Source of the DNA: Akkermansia muciniphila
Lineage (GTDB): Bacteria; Verrucomicrobiota; Verrucomicrobiia; Limisphaerales; UBA9464
Reading direction: 5' to 3'
DNA length: 44,273 nucleotides
Assembly (NCBI GenBank): GCA_945861565.1
Contig: CAMAUY010000032.1
Span: forward strand, 1-44,273
Position 1 is the stretch's first letter. Each line of letters starts with the position of its first letter. Position numbers and translations under genes: made by a program. This document shows positions 16,153-24,915 of the stretch, in pieces. The notes under the pieces were generated by a model that saw nothing but the letters and a program-made list of their open reading frames with translations, searched no databases and was not told where the DNA came from.

Positions 16153-19100
16153 CTACTGCCTCGCCTGCGGCGGTGCGGAACTCATCAAGTAGCCGATCAA
16201 GTCGATGGCCTGGGGATCCGTCAGCGCGTCGAGCTGACCGTCCGGCATGAACGAGAGCAGCGACGTCGTTTCTTCCTGGATTTCTGCCCGACTCACCGTG
16301 ATGGACTCGCCAATCATTTCGAACAACACGGCTTGCGCGTTCCGGCTGCGAATGACACCGCTCAACGATCGTCCGTCCTTGAGTGTAAGCGTTGTCTGCT
16401 GGAAACCTGCCGGCACAACCGCACTCGGGAAAAGAATGTTCTCCAATAAGTAATCGAGAGTTTGCCGGCCGGCACCGGTAAGGTCCGGTCCAAGGGTGCC
16501 TCCGGTCCCGTAAAGTTTGTGGCAGGTGCCACATGTGGTTGCGTAGAGCTTTTGTCCCTCGATCGGATTCGCGCGCTCTAAGGCGTCGGGTGTGAGCTTT
16601 TGCTGCCACCGGCGGAGAGCCTGCTGCCGAGCTGTCTCGTCGGTATCCTGAATGGTACCCCAAACTTCGGTCAGTCGGCGCATGAGCGTCTCATTGTTCA
16701 ATCCCCGGATCTGCCGCGCTTGCGGGACGCCGAGATCGGTTCGTCGAAACTTCCCTGCGGCGATGGCGTCGAGCAATTTCCCCGTCCAGGCGGGTCTCGA
16801 TAACAGCGCGTTCATCACAGGGGAACGCTCAGCGCCATAGAGGTTAGGCCATTCGGCGACAAGGCGGTCGGCGATCGTTGGGTCGTCGAACAAGGCGAGC
16901 CCGCTGGCCGCCACTCCGGAGAGTTCGCGAATCGGCAGCAATTGCTCGCAAATCCCGCGCAAGCCGTCCGCACGCGCGTCGATCAAGGATTGCAGGGCGG
17001 CGCGGCGGCGCGGCAGGTCGGCCTCCTTGCTGAGGGCGACCTGCTTAATTTGGTCGAGGGCTCGTCCGTCGCCAAACAGCGCGCTCAGGTCGCGAATGCG
17101 GTTCCTCAACGGATCGTCTGCACCGGCGCCCAGTTTGGATTCAACCGTACTCCAGGAAGCGGGTTTGGTAACTTGACGTCGCCCGACAAATCCATCCGCG
17201 AGCCCATCGAGAACCGCCTGCTGTGACGCGGGGGAAATATTCTGGGTGATGGCCGAGAGCAGGGCCTCCACACGCTGCGGCTCGCCCTCGATGTCTTCGG
17301 CAAGCCGGCGTGCGCCCAATCGCTGCACACGCGGGATTTGCGCGGTGGCAATCAAATCAATGAACCGTGCATCTATCGTGGCCAACGGCTCAATGCCATA
17401 CCACAGCATCAAGGACAGGTTGCGGTCTTCGGCGTCTTCGGAGTGAGCCAAGAGCGACCGGGCGAGTGCTGGGCGTTGGGCGAGAGGTAGTTTTTGGAGC
17501 AGGGAGGCGAGCGTTAAGCGCACGAGCGCAGACGTTTCGGACGCCGCGATGCGCGGAAGGTCGAAGTCGACAAAACGCTGGAAAGATTCCGACGCCGATG
17601 GGCTTGAGTGGGCGGCGTCTTCCATGAGGCGAATCGCCCAGGCACGCTCGCTTTCCGATCGGGACATCTTCATTTGCAGCAGCACGGGCTCGACTCCGCC
17701 GGACACGTGCAGCGCCCACAGCGCGCGGAGCCGGGTGACCGGGTTCGGGTCTGCTTTTGCCAGCCGATCCAGTTCATTGCGGCCCGCGCTCAAATCAACG
17801 CCCCGCCGAGCGCGATCCGCGAGAATACGTCGCGCCTGCCGCGCCTCCCAGTCATTGGCACGGGTCTGGTGCGTTGCGAGCTCAACGTCGTTGGCCGTCG
17901 TTAGATCCTGCTTCACCCCCTTTTTCGGTTCTCCGTAGGTAAGCTTGTAGATGCGCCCGCTCATGCGGTGGATGCCATCTTGGTCGTGGCATTCGCCGGC
18001 ATCGCTCCAGTCGCTCACGAAGACACCTCCATCCGGTGCTGCGACCAAGTCAATGCCCCGGAACCAGGGATCGGCAAAGAAGAAGGCGTCGGGCTGGTGG
18101 CGCGCGACAAAGCCGCTGCTTCGGCGGTCGAGTTGTTCGACGTTGAGCCGCCGGCCATGGAAATTGATGGTGAGTAATTTGCCGTTCCACATTTCAGGCC
18201 ATTGTCCGCCCTGATAAATGAGCAGACCCGTGTGCGCATGGCCGCCCCCCGTCGCACTCGTAACCGGGCTCAGTCCTTTGCGCACGTCGGTCCATGTTTC
18301 ACCGGTCGCCCAGTGAACATGGTCGGCACTTTGTTCGATCAACTCATAGACGTGCGGTGTGGGATCATCGCCATACATCCGCCGGTAATGCGCTCCGGGG
18401 ACGACGTGCCAGAGGTGGCCGATGACCGTGTTGATGAAGAAGAGTTCACCGCGTGCGTCCCAATCCATCCCCCATGGATTGGTGGTACCTTGGGCAACCA
18501 CTTCAGTGACCCGGCGCGTCGGGTGGTAACGCCAGATACCGACATTGATCGCCGTGCGTTGTTCGAGGGGCGCGCCGGGCCGACCGATTTGCGACGTGCT
18601 CTGGATTCCGTGCCGGCCGTAGAGCCAGCCGTCCGGTCCCCAGCGCAAACCATTCGCCACGGTATGTCGGCCGTTTTGATATTCGAACCCATCGAGGACC
18701 CGTTCCGGGGGCCCGTCGGAAATCGCATCGCCATTCTCATCCGGAATGAAGAATAAGTTGGGCAATGCGAGCGCCCAGACGCCACCCAGTCCGATCTCAA
18801 TGCTCGTCAGCCGTTCTGCGCCCTCCCAGAACACGGTGCGTCGGTCGAAGCGCCCGTCGTTATCGGTGTCTTCGAAGACGACGACGCGATCCCGCAACTC
18901 CTTGTGATATCCGACCGTCCGTTCCGAGTAGGTATAGTTCTCCGCGACCCAGAGGCGGCCCCGCGAATCGGTCGCCATTGCGATTGGCTGTTGCACGTCC
19001 GGCTCGGTGGCGAAAACGGAAAGGCGGAAACCGGGGGGAAGTTGGGTTTTGACGACGACTTCAGCGGCGGGCATCGGGCCGTTGGTGGCGGCCTCAGTGT

Positions 19101-19224
19101 TGTACGGCAGGAGGGGCGCAGGTGTCGCCGCGTGGCTCATAATGGCGATCGAGCCGACCGCGAGAGCCGCCGGGAGCGACCCGTGGAAGAGAGGAGCCAT
19201 CGAATGAAAGGGCCGGGCAATCAT
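16153..19224 (-). CDS. PVC-type membrane-bound dehydrogenase with heme c
   Basis: 1023 residues. A signal sequence (about 10-32) exports it to the periplasm. Residues ~55-440 are a six-bladed beta-propeller (PVC N-terminal domain; LPPGFRLSVFATEPDVQQPIAMA, VANGLRWGPDGWLYG, TNPWGMDWDARGELFF). A HEAT-repeat middle (about 460-850) follows, and a C-terminal cytochrome c domain has one CxxCH (Cys898, Cys901, His902) and a Leu-Gly-Pro-Asp-Leu segment after it. Members are abundant in Planctomycetes and Verrucomicrobia; a role in periplasmic oxidation of a sugar or alcohol is presumed but unproven. The ATG at 19222-19224 has a good AAGGA ribosome-binding site. It follows the pseudopilin gene by 15 nt. 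Confidence 0.9.
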   Translation of the reverse strand: MIARPFHSMAPLFHGSLPAALAVGSIAIMSHAATPAPLLPYNTEAATNGPMPAAEVVVKTQLPPGFRLSVFATEPDVQQPIAMATDSRGRLWVAENYTYSERTVGYHKELRDRVVVFEDTDNDGRFDRRTVFWEGAERLTSIEIGLGGVWALALPNLFFIPDENGDAISDGPPERVLDGFEYQNGRHTVANGLRWGPDGWLYGRHGIQSTSQIGRPGAPLEQRTAINVGIWRYHPTRRVTEVVAQGTTNPWGMDWDARGELFFINTVIGHLWHVVPGAHYRRMYGDDPTPHVYELIEQSADHVHWATGETWTDVRKGLSPVTSATGGGHAHTGLLIYQGGQWPEMWNGKLLTINFHGRRLNVEQLDRRSSGFVARHQPDAFFFADPWFRGIDLVAAPDGGVFVSDWSDAGECHDQDGIHRMSGRIYKLTYGEPKKGVKQDLTTANDVELATHQTRANDWEARQARRILADRARRGVDLSAGRNELDRLAKADPNPVTRLRALWALHVSGGVEPVLLQMKMSRSESERAWAIRLMEDAAHSSPSASESFQRFVDFDLPRIAASETSALVRLTLASLLQKLPLAQRPALARSLLAHSEDAEDRNLSLMLWYGIEPLATIDARFIDLIATAQIPRVQRLGARRLAEDIEGEPQRVEALLSAITQNISPASQQAVLDGLADGFVGRRQVTKPASWSTVESKLGAGADDPLRNRIRDLSALFGDGRALDQIKQVALSKEADLPRRRAALQSLIDARADGLRGICEQLLPIRELSGVAASGLALFDDPTIADRLVAEWPNLYGAERSPVMNALLSRPAWTGKLLDAIAAGKFRRTDLGVPQARQIRGLNNETLMRRLTEVWGTIQDTDETARQQALRRWQQKLTPDALERANPIEGQKLYATTCGTCHKLYGTGGTLGPDLTGAGRQTLDYLLENILFPSAVVPAGFQQTTLTLKDGRSLSGVIRSRNAQAVLFEMIGESITVSRAEIQEETTSLLSFMPDGQLDALTDPQAIDLIGYLMSSAPPQARQ

Positions 19225-19239
19225 AATTCCTTGAGGAAA

Positions 19240-20109
19240 TCACGGAGGCCAGCCGCCATTCCTGGTGGAAAGAGAGTACCAGGCGTCATTCGGGCCGTCG
19301 AAGGCAGGAGTCGCGGGCCAGACGGTGGTTCCGGCATAGGGCCGGGTGAACCACGCGGAGAATTTCATTGTGAACGCGCGTCCAGAAAGATCGCCGAACG
19401 TCGCGATACCACTGGCGTTTTCGGTCTGGCTACGCGCTCTTCTGGAGCTGGCATGACGCTGCGAGATTCCTTCAAACGGCGAACTGCCCACGTCATTAAA
19501 GAGGAAGGCATCCATCTCGGCGGGTGCTTCCCACATCAACATGCCCGTGGGTCGCATATCGGCCAGCTTGAACTTCGAAAACGCCTCGGGCTTGTCGCTG
19601 GTGGCAAACCCGATCGTCGAGCCATTCCAGAGATAACTCGTGATCTTGATGTTGCGGCGTTTGTAATCTGCCGCCGCCTGGCCGCTCGAACGCTCCGCAA
19701 AATCCTTCGGACATGTGAGCACGCGCTCGTTGCCAATATAATTACCGAGCTGGCTGCGCTTGAAGTAGGCGACTTGATTTGTCCAGATGGCGTTGTCCGC
19801 CTTACCTTCGCCATTGGGAATTCCCCTGGCGGTGCACCACGAATCGCGTTCTGCGCAATCAGCCCAGCTGGCGTAGGGAATGTAATCGCCGTTGTCCCCG
19901 GCAAAGATGTTCGCGGCCAGGATCACCTGCCGGAGGTTATTGAGATCATTTGCCAGCAATGCCCGGTCTTTCGCTTTGCCCAGGGCGGGCAGCAGCATCC
20001 CGGCGAGAATGGCGATGATAGCGATAACGACGAGAAGCTCGATCAGAGTGAATGCCCGCCCCAATCGTGCTGACAGGCCCTGGATCCGTGGGGTAGATAG
20101 AGTTCTCAT
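19240..20109 (-). CDS. Type II secretion-like pseudopilin
   Basis: 289 residues with a type IV prepilin-like N-terminus: RAFTLIELLVVIAIIAILAGMLLPAL, where Glu24 is the conserved +5 Glu if Phe20 is +1. The residue before the cut is then Ala19, not the canonical Gly. The mature part has a G-D-x-I-P-Y-type motif (NGDYIPYASW) and ends with a globular domain typical of the large xcpT/DUF1559-like pseudopilin expansions of Verrucomicrobia and Planctomycetes. No secretion machinery is nearby. It sits between the DUF1501 and PVC-dehydrogenase genes, 15 nt before the latter. A run of eight C residues directly precedes its ATG. Confidence 0.88.
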   Translation of the reverse strand: MRTLSTPRIQGLSARLGRAFTLIELLVVIAIIAILAGMLLPALGKAKDRALLANDLNNLRQVILAANIFAGDNGDYIPYASWADCAERDSWCTARGIPNGEGKADNAIWTNQVAYFKRSQLGNYIGNERVLTCPKDFAERSSGQAAADYKRRNIKITSYLWNGSTIGFATSDKPEAFSKFKLADMRPTGMLMWEAPAEMDAFLFNDVGSSPFEGISQRHASSRRARSQTENASGIATFGDLSGRAFTMKFSAWFTRPYAGTTVWPATPAFDGPNDAWYSLSTRNGGWPP

Positions 20110-20117
20110 GGGGGGGG
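20110..20117 (-). repeat. C8 homopolymer directly before the pseudopilin ATG
   Basis: On the coding strand CCCCCCCC touches the ATG of the pseudopilin gene (plus strand: eight G at 20110-20117). It fills the place of the usual ribosome-binding-site spacer, so slippage would change the distance from any upstream signal. Confidence 0.8.
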
Positions 20118-20196
20118 TCGGTTTGTTGAATAATTTGATCTCGAGGAACGTTCGCCCGAACTCTGGGCAGTGACAAGGGGTTAATGTTGCACCGAA

Positions 20197-21714
20197 TCAA
20201 GCGAGGATTTCCTGCACCACACGCGCCCGTTCCACGCCGGTCAGGCGGAAGTCCAGGCCCTGGAAGCGGTAGGTAAAGCGCTCGTGGTTGATCCCGAGCA
20301 ACTGCATCACGGTGGCGTGCAAGTCCCGGATATGGACGGGATTTTCAACCACGTTGTAGCTAAACTCGTCGGTCTTGCCGTAGGTAACGCCGGGTTTCAC
20401 TCCGCCGCCGGCCAGCCACAGGGTGAAGCAGCGCGGATGATGATCACGGCCTGCTTCCGGGCTGTCCCATTTCCCCTGGCCAGCCACGCCCCGGCCAAAC
20501 TCGCCACCCCAGATGACGAGCGTTTCTTCGAGCAGACCGCGCCGTTTGAGATCCTTGATTAGCGCGGCGCTGGGTTGGTCGGTGTCGCGGCAACGCGCGG
20601 TGCACCACGACGTCAGCCGGCTATGATGGTCCCAGTCGGGATGAAAAAGTTGGATGAAGCGTACCCCCCTCTCAACCAGACGGCGGGCGAGAATGCAGTT
20701 CGCCGCGTAACTGCCGGGGCGGCGTGAATCCAGTCCGTAAAGGTTGAAGACTTCGTCGGGTTCGTCGCTGAGATCGGTCAGGTCCGGCACGCTGCTTTGC
20801 ATGCGATAGGCCATTTCGTACTGGCGGATGCGAGTCGCAATCTCCGGATCGCCGGTTTGATCCAAGCGTATTTGGTTCAGCTCGCCCAGGCCGTCCAGCA
20901 TGCCACGGCGCAATTCCCGCGGGAGGCCGTCGGGGTCGCGGAGATAAAGCACGGGATCCCGGGCGTTGCGGAGCTTCACGCCCTGGTAACGCGAGGGCAG
21001 AAATCCGCTGCCCCAATAGTGGTCGTAAAGCGGCTGATCGCTGGGACGCTGCATTTTGGAAATCAGCACGAGAAAATCGGGCAGGTTTCGATTGGCGCTG
21101 CCGAGACCATAGCTCAGCCAGGCACCCATGCTCGGCCGGCCGGGAATCGGGTGGCCGGTGAGGAACTGCGTCATGGCGGGCGCGTGATTGATCTGGTCCG
21201 TATGCATGGACTTGATGAAGCACACGTCATCCGCCACTTGCTGCAAGTGTGGCAGCCACTCGCTGAGGGTGGCGCCGCTCCGGCCGCAGTGGGAAAACTG
21301 GGTCGCTGCGGGCTTGATCCGTTGTGGCTGGTTTGCGGTCATCGTGGTGAGCCGCTGGCCCTGGCGTACGGATTCGGGAAGCTCGACGCCCGCCCATTTC
21401 ATGAGGCCGGGTTTTTCGTCGAAGAGTTCGATTTGCGAAGGTCCGCCGGATTGTGTGAGGAATATCACGCGCTTCGCCTTGGGTGCGAAATGCGGCAGAT
21501 GGGGCTGTCCCATAGCCTCAACGCCGGCAACGGGCCCGGCGACGGTACGACCGAGTAGCGACTGCAGCGCCATCGCGCCGAGGGAGAGCCCAGTGCATTG
21601 GCCGAGGAAATAGCGGCGGGTGATATGCAGGGGAGACTCCGGCCCGCTGATTTCAGAATCCGGCGCTCGGCCCGCCGTGTTCGCGTCCCGGTCATTCATG
21701 GGTAATGGATTCAT
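20197..21714 (-). CDS. DUF1501 protein (Tat-exported)
   Basis: 505 residues of the DUF1501 family (alkaline-phosphatase-like fold, function unknown). A twin-arginine signal is visible: I-T-R-R-Y-F-L-G at 31-38, then a hydrophobic stretch to about 60. Family motifs are FLTQSGGPSQIELFD, the 'H-x-x-H-S'-like HHSRLTSWCTARCRDTDQP, LVIWGGEFGR and GRDHHPRCFTLWLAGGG. In PVC bacteria DUF1501 genes follow DUF1549/DUF1553 cytochrome genes, as here, and the pair is thought to act together in the periplasm. It overlaps the upstream gene by 23 nt (start at 21714), or by 8 nt if ATG 21697-21699 is used. Confidence 0.92.
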   Translation of the reverse strand: MNPLPMNDRDANTAGRAPDSEISGPESPLHITRRYFLGQCTGLSLGAMALQSLLGRTVAGPVAGVEAMGQPHLPHFAPKAKRVIFLTQSGGPSQIELFDEKPGLMKWAGVELPESVRQGQRLTTMTANQPQRIKPAATQFSHCGRSGATLSEWLPHLQQVADDVCFIKSMHTDQINHAPAMTQFLTGHPIPGRPSMGAWLSYGLGSANRNLPDFLVLISKMQRPSDQPLYDHYWGSGFLPSRYQGVKLRNARDPVLYLRDPDGLPRELRRGMLDGLGELNQIRLDQTGDPEIATRIRQYEMAYRMQSSVPDLTDLSDEPDEVFNLYGLDSRRPGSYAANCILARRLVERGVRFIQLFHPDWDHHSRLTSWCTARCRDTDQPSAALIKDLKRRGLLEETLVIWGGEFGRGVAGQGKWDSPEAGRDHHPRCFTLWLAGGGVKPGVTYGKTDEFSYNVVENPVHIRDLHATVMQLLGINHERFTYRFQGLDFRLTGVERARVVQEILA

Positions 21715-24700
21715 CGAGGTTGAGCGCGAGACTGGCCACGACCATGTGCGCGGCGAGTTCAGCGGGGTCGAGGTGAGCGTCCGGCGGGGTTTGGCCGATT
21801 TGGAGCAACTTCACGGCCTCGTCTGGGTGAGCGTGGTAGTGGTCGAGGGCGCGTTTGAGTTCGCGCTGAAGCACCGTGAGTTCGCGCTCGGTGGCAGCGC
21901 GGGAAAGGATGCGATGGGAGAGGAATTGGAGCCGCGCCCTGGGGTGGGTGGACCATTGGAGCATCCGGGTCGCGAGGGCGCGGGAGGCTTCGAGAAAGGT
22001 TTCGTCGTTGAGCAGTGTGAGCGCTTGCAGCGGAGTGTTCGTGCGCGGCGTGCGGACTTCGCAAACTCGACGCTGCGCGGTGTCAAAAAGGAACGTGGGC
22101 GCAATCGCGCGCCGCCAGAAAGTGTAGAGAGTGCGGCGATATTGAGCGGCCCCTTCACTCGGTTCCCACTTGAACCGGCCCATGAACATCTCCTCCCACA
22201 CCCCCTGGGGTTGGTAGGGCTTTACCGGCGGCCCTCCGACCGCGGGATTCAACAGGCCGGATGCACGCAGCGCCGAGTCGCGCAGCATCCAACTCGGCAG
22301 GCGAAAGCGCGGTCCGCGCGCGAGCCAGCGATTCTCTGGGTCGCGGGCGAGTAACGCCGTCGAGATCGCCGAGTCTTGGCGATACGTCGCGCTCGTCACA
22401 ATGAGGGTGAGCACGCGCTGAAGATCCCAGCCGCTTTCGATGAACTCCACCGCCAGCCAGTCGAGCAACTCCGGGTGCGTCGGCCGTTCCCCCTGCAAGC
22501 CAAAGTCCTCCGCCGTGCGCACCAGGCCGGCGCCGAAAAGCATTTGCCACAAATGATTCACGATTACCCGCGCAGTGAGCGGGTTGCCGCGGGAGACGAT
22601 CCAGCGCGCCAGCCCGAGCCGCGTTTTCTCGACGTCCGCAGGCCAGGGTGCAATGGCAGCGGGTGCCCCGTGCGGCACTTTTTCTCCAGGTTTGTCCCAG
22701 ACCCCGCGCTGAAGCACGAAGGTGTCGCGAGGCTGCAGGCGCTCGGCGAGCACCATTACGTTGAGCTTCCCCGACGACTTCTTGATCTCCGCGAGTTGCC
22801 GCCCGGCCCGTTCGAGCGCGGCCTTGGATCCGCGATACGGCCCGTGGTCTTCGAGGAATTGCTCAAACAGGCGGGCGCGCAGCCCTGGTTCGATCTTTGC
22901 CGCGTCGTCGATGGCGGCCGTCGCGAGATCCTCCAGCGGGGTTGGTTTCAGGCTGCGCACCGCCTCGCCGGGTTCGGCGCTCGCGGAAAGCCGGAACCGA
23001 CCGATGTTCGAATCACCCTCCGTGGAGCGTTGCCGCAGTTCAAACACGAGTTCCTCGTCCGGTTCCAGCGCGACGGGATCCGCCAGGGCGAAGAGGGCGG
23101 CATGTGGCGTGATGTGGGTCGCGCCCTGGGTCGTCCAGCCGTTGCGTGGATCGTCGTCGAGCACACCCTTGATGTCACCGTAGCTGCGCGGGTCTTTCGT
23201 CGCCGGTGAATAATCGGCCAGCGCGCCGTTCACCACCAGGTCCCGGATCTGCGAGCTGCCGCGGCGGCGCACCTGCACCTTGATGTCCGTGAGAATGAAC
23301 TCTCCCGACTTGCCCCGCGAAAACCGGCCTCCCGTGTGCGAGCGATGCGGCAGTACTTCCAGTTTCAAGCCCGTTACGCGCGGCAAGGGTACCGAAGTGA
23401 TGAAGCGGTAGTCGTCCTGGTTCGGATTCGGCCCGGAAGCTTGCACCGCGCCATCGGCCTCCTGCGCGAGTTGTGAACCCTCGATGCTTTCCACGGTGGT
23501 CGCTCGCAAAACATGCCACGCCGAGAAGCCGCCGCTTACTTCGGTCACTCGCGCCGCGAGCCATTGGGCAAATGGCTGTTCCGCCTCCTGGCGCGCGCGC
23601 GCTTCCGCGGGCTTTCGCTCCTCAACCAGTTGCTGCGCCTCGGCGACCGCGCGCGCCGCCAGCGGCGATGCGTAGGAAAGATAGGGCTTCGCGCCATCGC
23701 CCGCCTTGCCGTCTTCATCGATGCTGTTGAAGAACGCGGTCAGGCTGTAGTAGTCCGCTTGCGAGACCGGATCAAACTTGTGCGAGTGGCACTGGCAGCA
23801 ACCCAACGTCAGCCCGAGCCAAGTGGTGCCGATTGTGTTGACGCGGTCGAGGACATAGTCCACGCGCGATTCTTCCGGGTCCCGCCCGCCCTCGCCGTTG
23901 GTCATGTGGTTACGGTGAAAACAGGTTGCGAGCTTCTGCTCGTCCGTGGCGTCCGGCAGCAGGTCGCCCGCGAACTGCTCCAGGGTGAATTGGTCGAAGC
24001 GCCGGTTGGCGTTGAACGCCGCGACCACCCAGTCCCGCCACGGCCAGTTTGTTCGGTCGGCGTCGCTTTGAAATCCGTCTGTGTCCGCATAGCGCGCGGC
24101 GTCCAGCCACCACATCGCCATGCGCTCGCCGAAGTGTGGCGAATCGAAAAGGCGCCTGACGACTTTCGCAAACGCGCCGGGAGCGTCGTCTTGCTCGAAC
24201 GCCGCGACTTCCTCCGGCGTCGGCGGCAGGCCGGTCAGGTCAAATGACACGCGGCGAAGCAATGTGTGTTTGGGCGCGGTGGGCGCTGGATTCAGTTCCA
24301 GCACGCTCAGCCGTTCGATGATGAAGTTGTCGATGGGGTTCTGAGCCTGGGACGGGGTGGCGTGAACTTTTGGAACCGCAGAGCGCACCGGCGGCTCGAA
24401 AGCCCAGTGCTTTCCCCACGGCGCACCCTCTGCAATCCACTGCTCCAACGTCCTGATCTGTGCCGGATTCAGGCGCGGCTTATGCGAAGAGGGGGGCGGC
24501 ATCAAGTCCTCCGGGTCGGTCGCGGCAATCCGCTTGAGCAACTCGCTCTCCTGGGGTCTTCCCGGCACGACGGCAATGGACCCGGACTTGGCAGGTTTGG
24601 TGATGCTCTCGCGTTGGTCCAGTCGGAAGCCGCCCTTGACCTGGCTGACGTCCGGCCCGTGGCAGGCGAAACAGTGCTCGGAAAAAATCGGTAGCACCGC

Positions 24701-24793
24701 TCGGCTGAAGCTTACTGACTCCGCCGCCGAAAGGAGCCGCGGAGTGAACGCCAACGCCAATGCCAGTACGGAGAATGCCAGTAAACCGGTCAC
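21692..24793 (-). CDS. DUF1549/DUF1553 planctomycete-type cytochrome
   Basis: 1033 residues from GTG at 24791-24793. The domain order is PSCyt1 (heme motif Cys41-x-x-Cys44-His45, HCFACHGPD), then DUF1549/PSCyt2 (about 130-360), with a second CxxCH at Cys332/Cys335/His336 inside CCQCHSHKFDP, a middle beta-rich insert, and DUF1553 (PSD1) at the end (about 730-1010, RIVSRGNPLTARVIVNHLWQ). The frame is open to 25066, but that would overlap the divergent lipoprotein gene. GTG 24793 begins a clean signal peptide TGLLAFSVLALALAFTPRLLSA, so I prefer it. A periplasmic c-type cytochrome of unknown substrate, paired with DUF1501. Confidence 0.9.
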   Translation of the reverse strand: MTGLLAFSVLALALAFTPRLLSAAESVSFSRAVLPIFSEHCFACHGPDVSQVKGGFRLDQRESITKPAKSGSIAVVPGRPQESELLKRIAATDPEDLMPPPSSHKPRLNPAQIRTLEQWIAEGAPWGKHWAFEPPVRSAVPKVHATPSQAQNPIDNFIIERLSVLELNPAPTAPKHTLLRRVSFDLTGLPPTPEEVAAFEQDDAPGAFAKVVRRLFDSPHFGERMAMWWLDAARYADTDGFQSDADRTNWPWRDWVVAAFNANRRFDQFTLEQFAGDLLPDATDEQKLATCFHRNHMTNGEGGRDPEESRVDYVLDRVNTIGTTWLGLTLGCCQCHSHKFDPVSQADYYSLTAFFNSIDEDGKAGDGAKPYLSYASPLAARAVAEAQQLVEERKPAEARARQEAEQPFAQWLAARVTEVSGGFSAWHVLRATTVESIEGSQLAQEADGAVQASGPNPNQDDYRFITSVPLPRVTGLKLEVLPHRSHTGGRFSRGKSGEFILTDIKVQVRRRGSSQIRDLVVNGALADYSPATKDPRSYGDIKGVLDDDPRNGWTTQGATHITPHAALFALADPVALEPDEELVFELRQRSTEGDSNIGRFRLSASAEPGEAVRSLKPTPLEDLATAAIDDAAKIEPGLRARLFEQFLEDHGPYRGSKAALERAGRQLAEIKKSSGKLNVMVLAERLQPRDTFVLQRGVWDKPGEKVPHGAPAAIAPWPADVEKTRLGLARWIVSRGNPLTARVIVNHLWQMLFGAGLVRTAEDFGLQGERPTHPELLDWLAVEFIESGWDLQRVLTLIVTSATYRQDSAISTALLARDPENRWLARGPRFRLPSWMLRDSALRASGLLNPAVGGPPVKPYQPQGVWEEMFMGRFKWEPSEGAAQYRRTLYTFWRRAIAPTFLFDTAQRRVCEVRTPRTNTPLQALTLLNDETFLEASRALATRMLQWSTHPRARLQFLSHRILSRAATERELTVLQRELKRALDHYHAHPDEAVKLLQIGQTPPDAHLDPAELAAHMVVASLALNLDESITHE

Positions 24794-24806
24794 GAACTTG
24801 TCTTCG

Positions 24807-24822
24807 GCCTGCGGAAGCAGGC
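24807..24822. promoter_or_regulatory. Small hairpin 14 nt before the DUF1549 start
   Basis: GCCTGC-GGAA-GCAGGC (a perfect 6-bp stem with a 4-nt loop) lies just upstream of the proposed GTG start of the DUF1549/DUF1553 gene. On that gene's strand it would be in the leader and could affect translation. Its role is unknown. Confidence 0.45.
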
Positions 24823-24878
24823 ATGGATCACGATCGACGGGCGCAAGCACAACGTCAAGCCCGTCGGACCTCCGATGG

Positions 24879-24908
24879 TTGCGCCCGCGTCGGTCGGTGG
24901 AGTATAAC
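24879..24908 (+). promoter_or_regulatory. Putative promoter giving a leaderless lipoprotein mRNA
   Basis: TTGCGC at 24879-24884 and TATAAC at 24903-24908 are separated by 18 nt. The -10-like box ends 7 nt before the ATG at 24916, the spacing expected when transcription starts at the start codon. No ribosome-binding site is seen between them, which fits leaderless translation. This is motif reading only. Confidence 0.5.
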
Positions 24909-24915
24909 TGCGGCG

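Noticed and set aside
18904..20073. Plus-strand open frame of 389 codons
   Set aside because: It lies across the PVC dehydrogenase and pseudopilin genes in reverse and shows no protein family.
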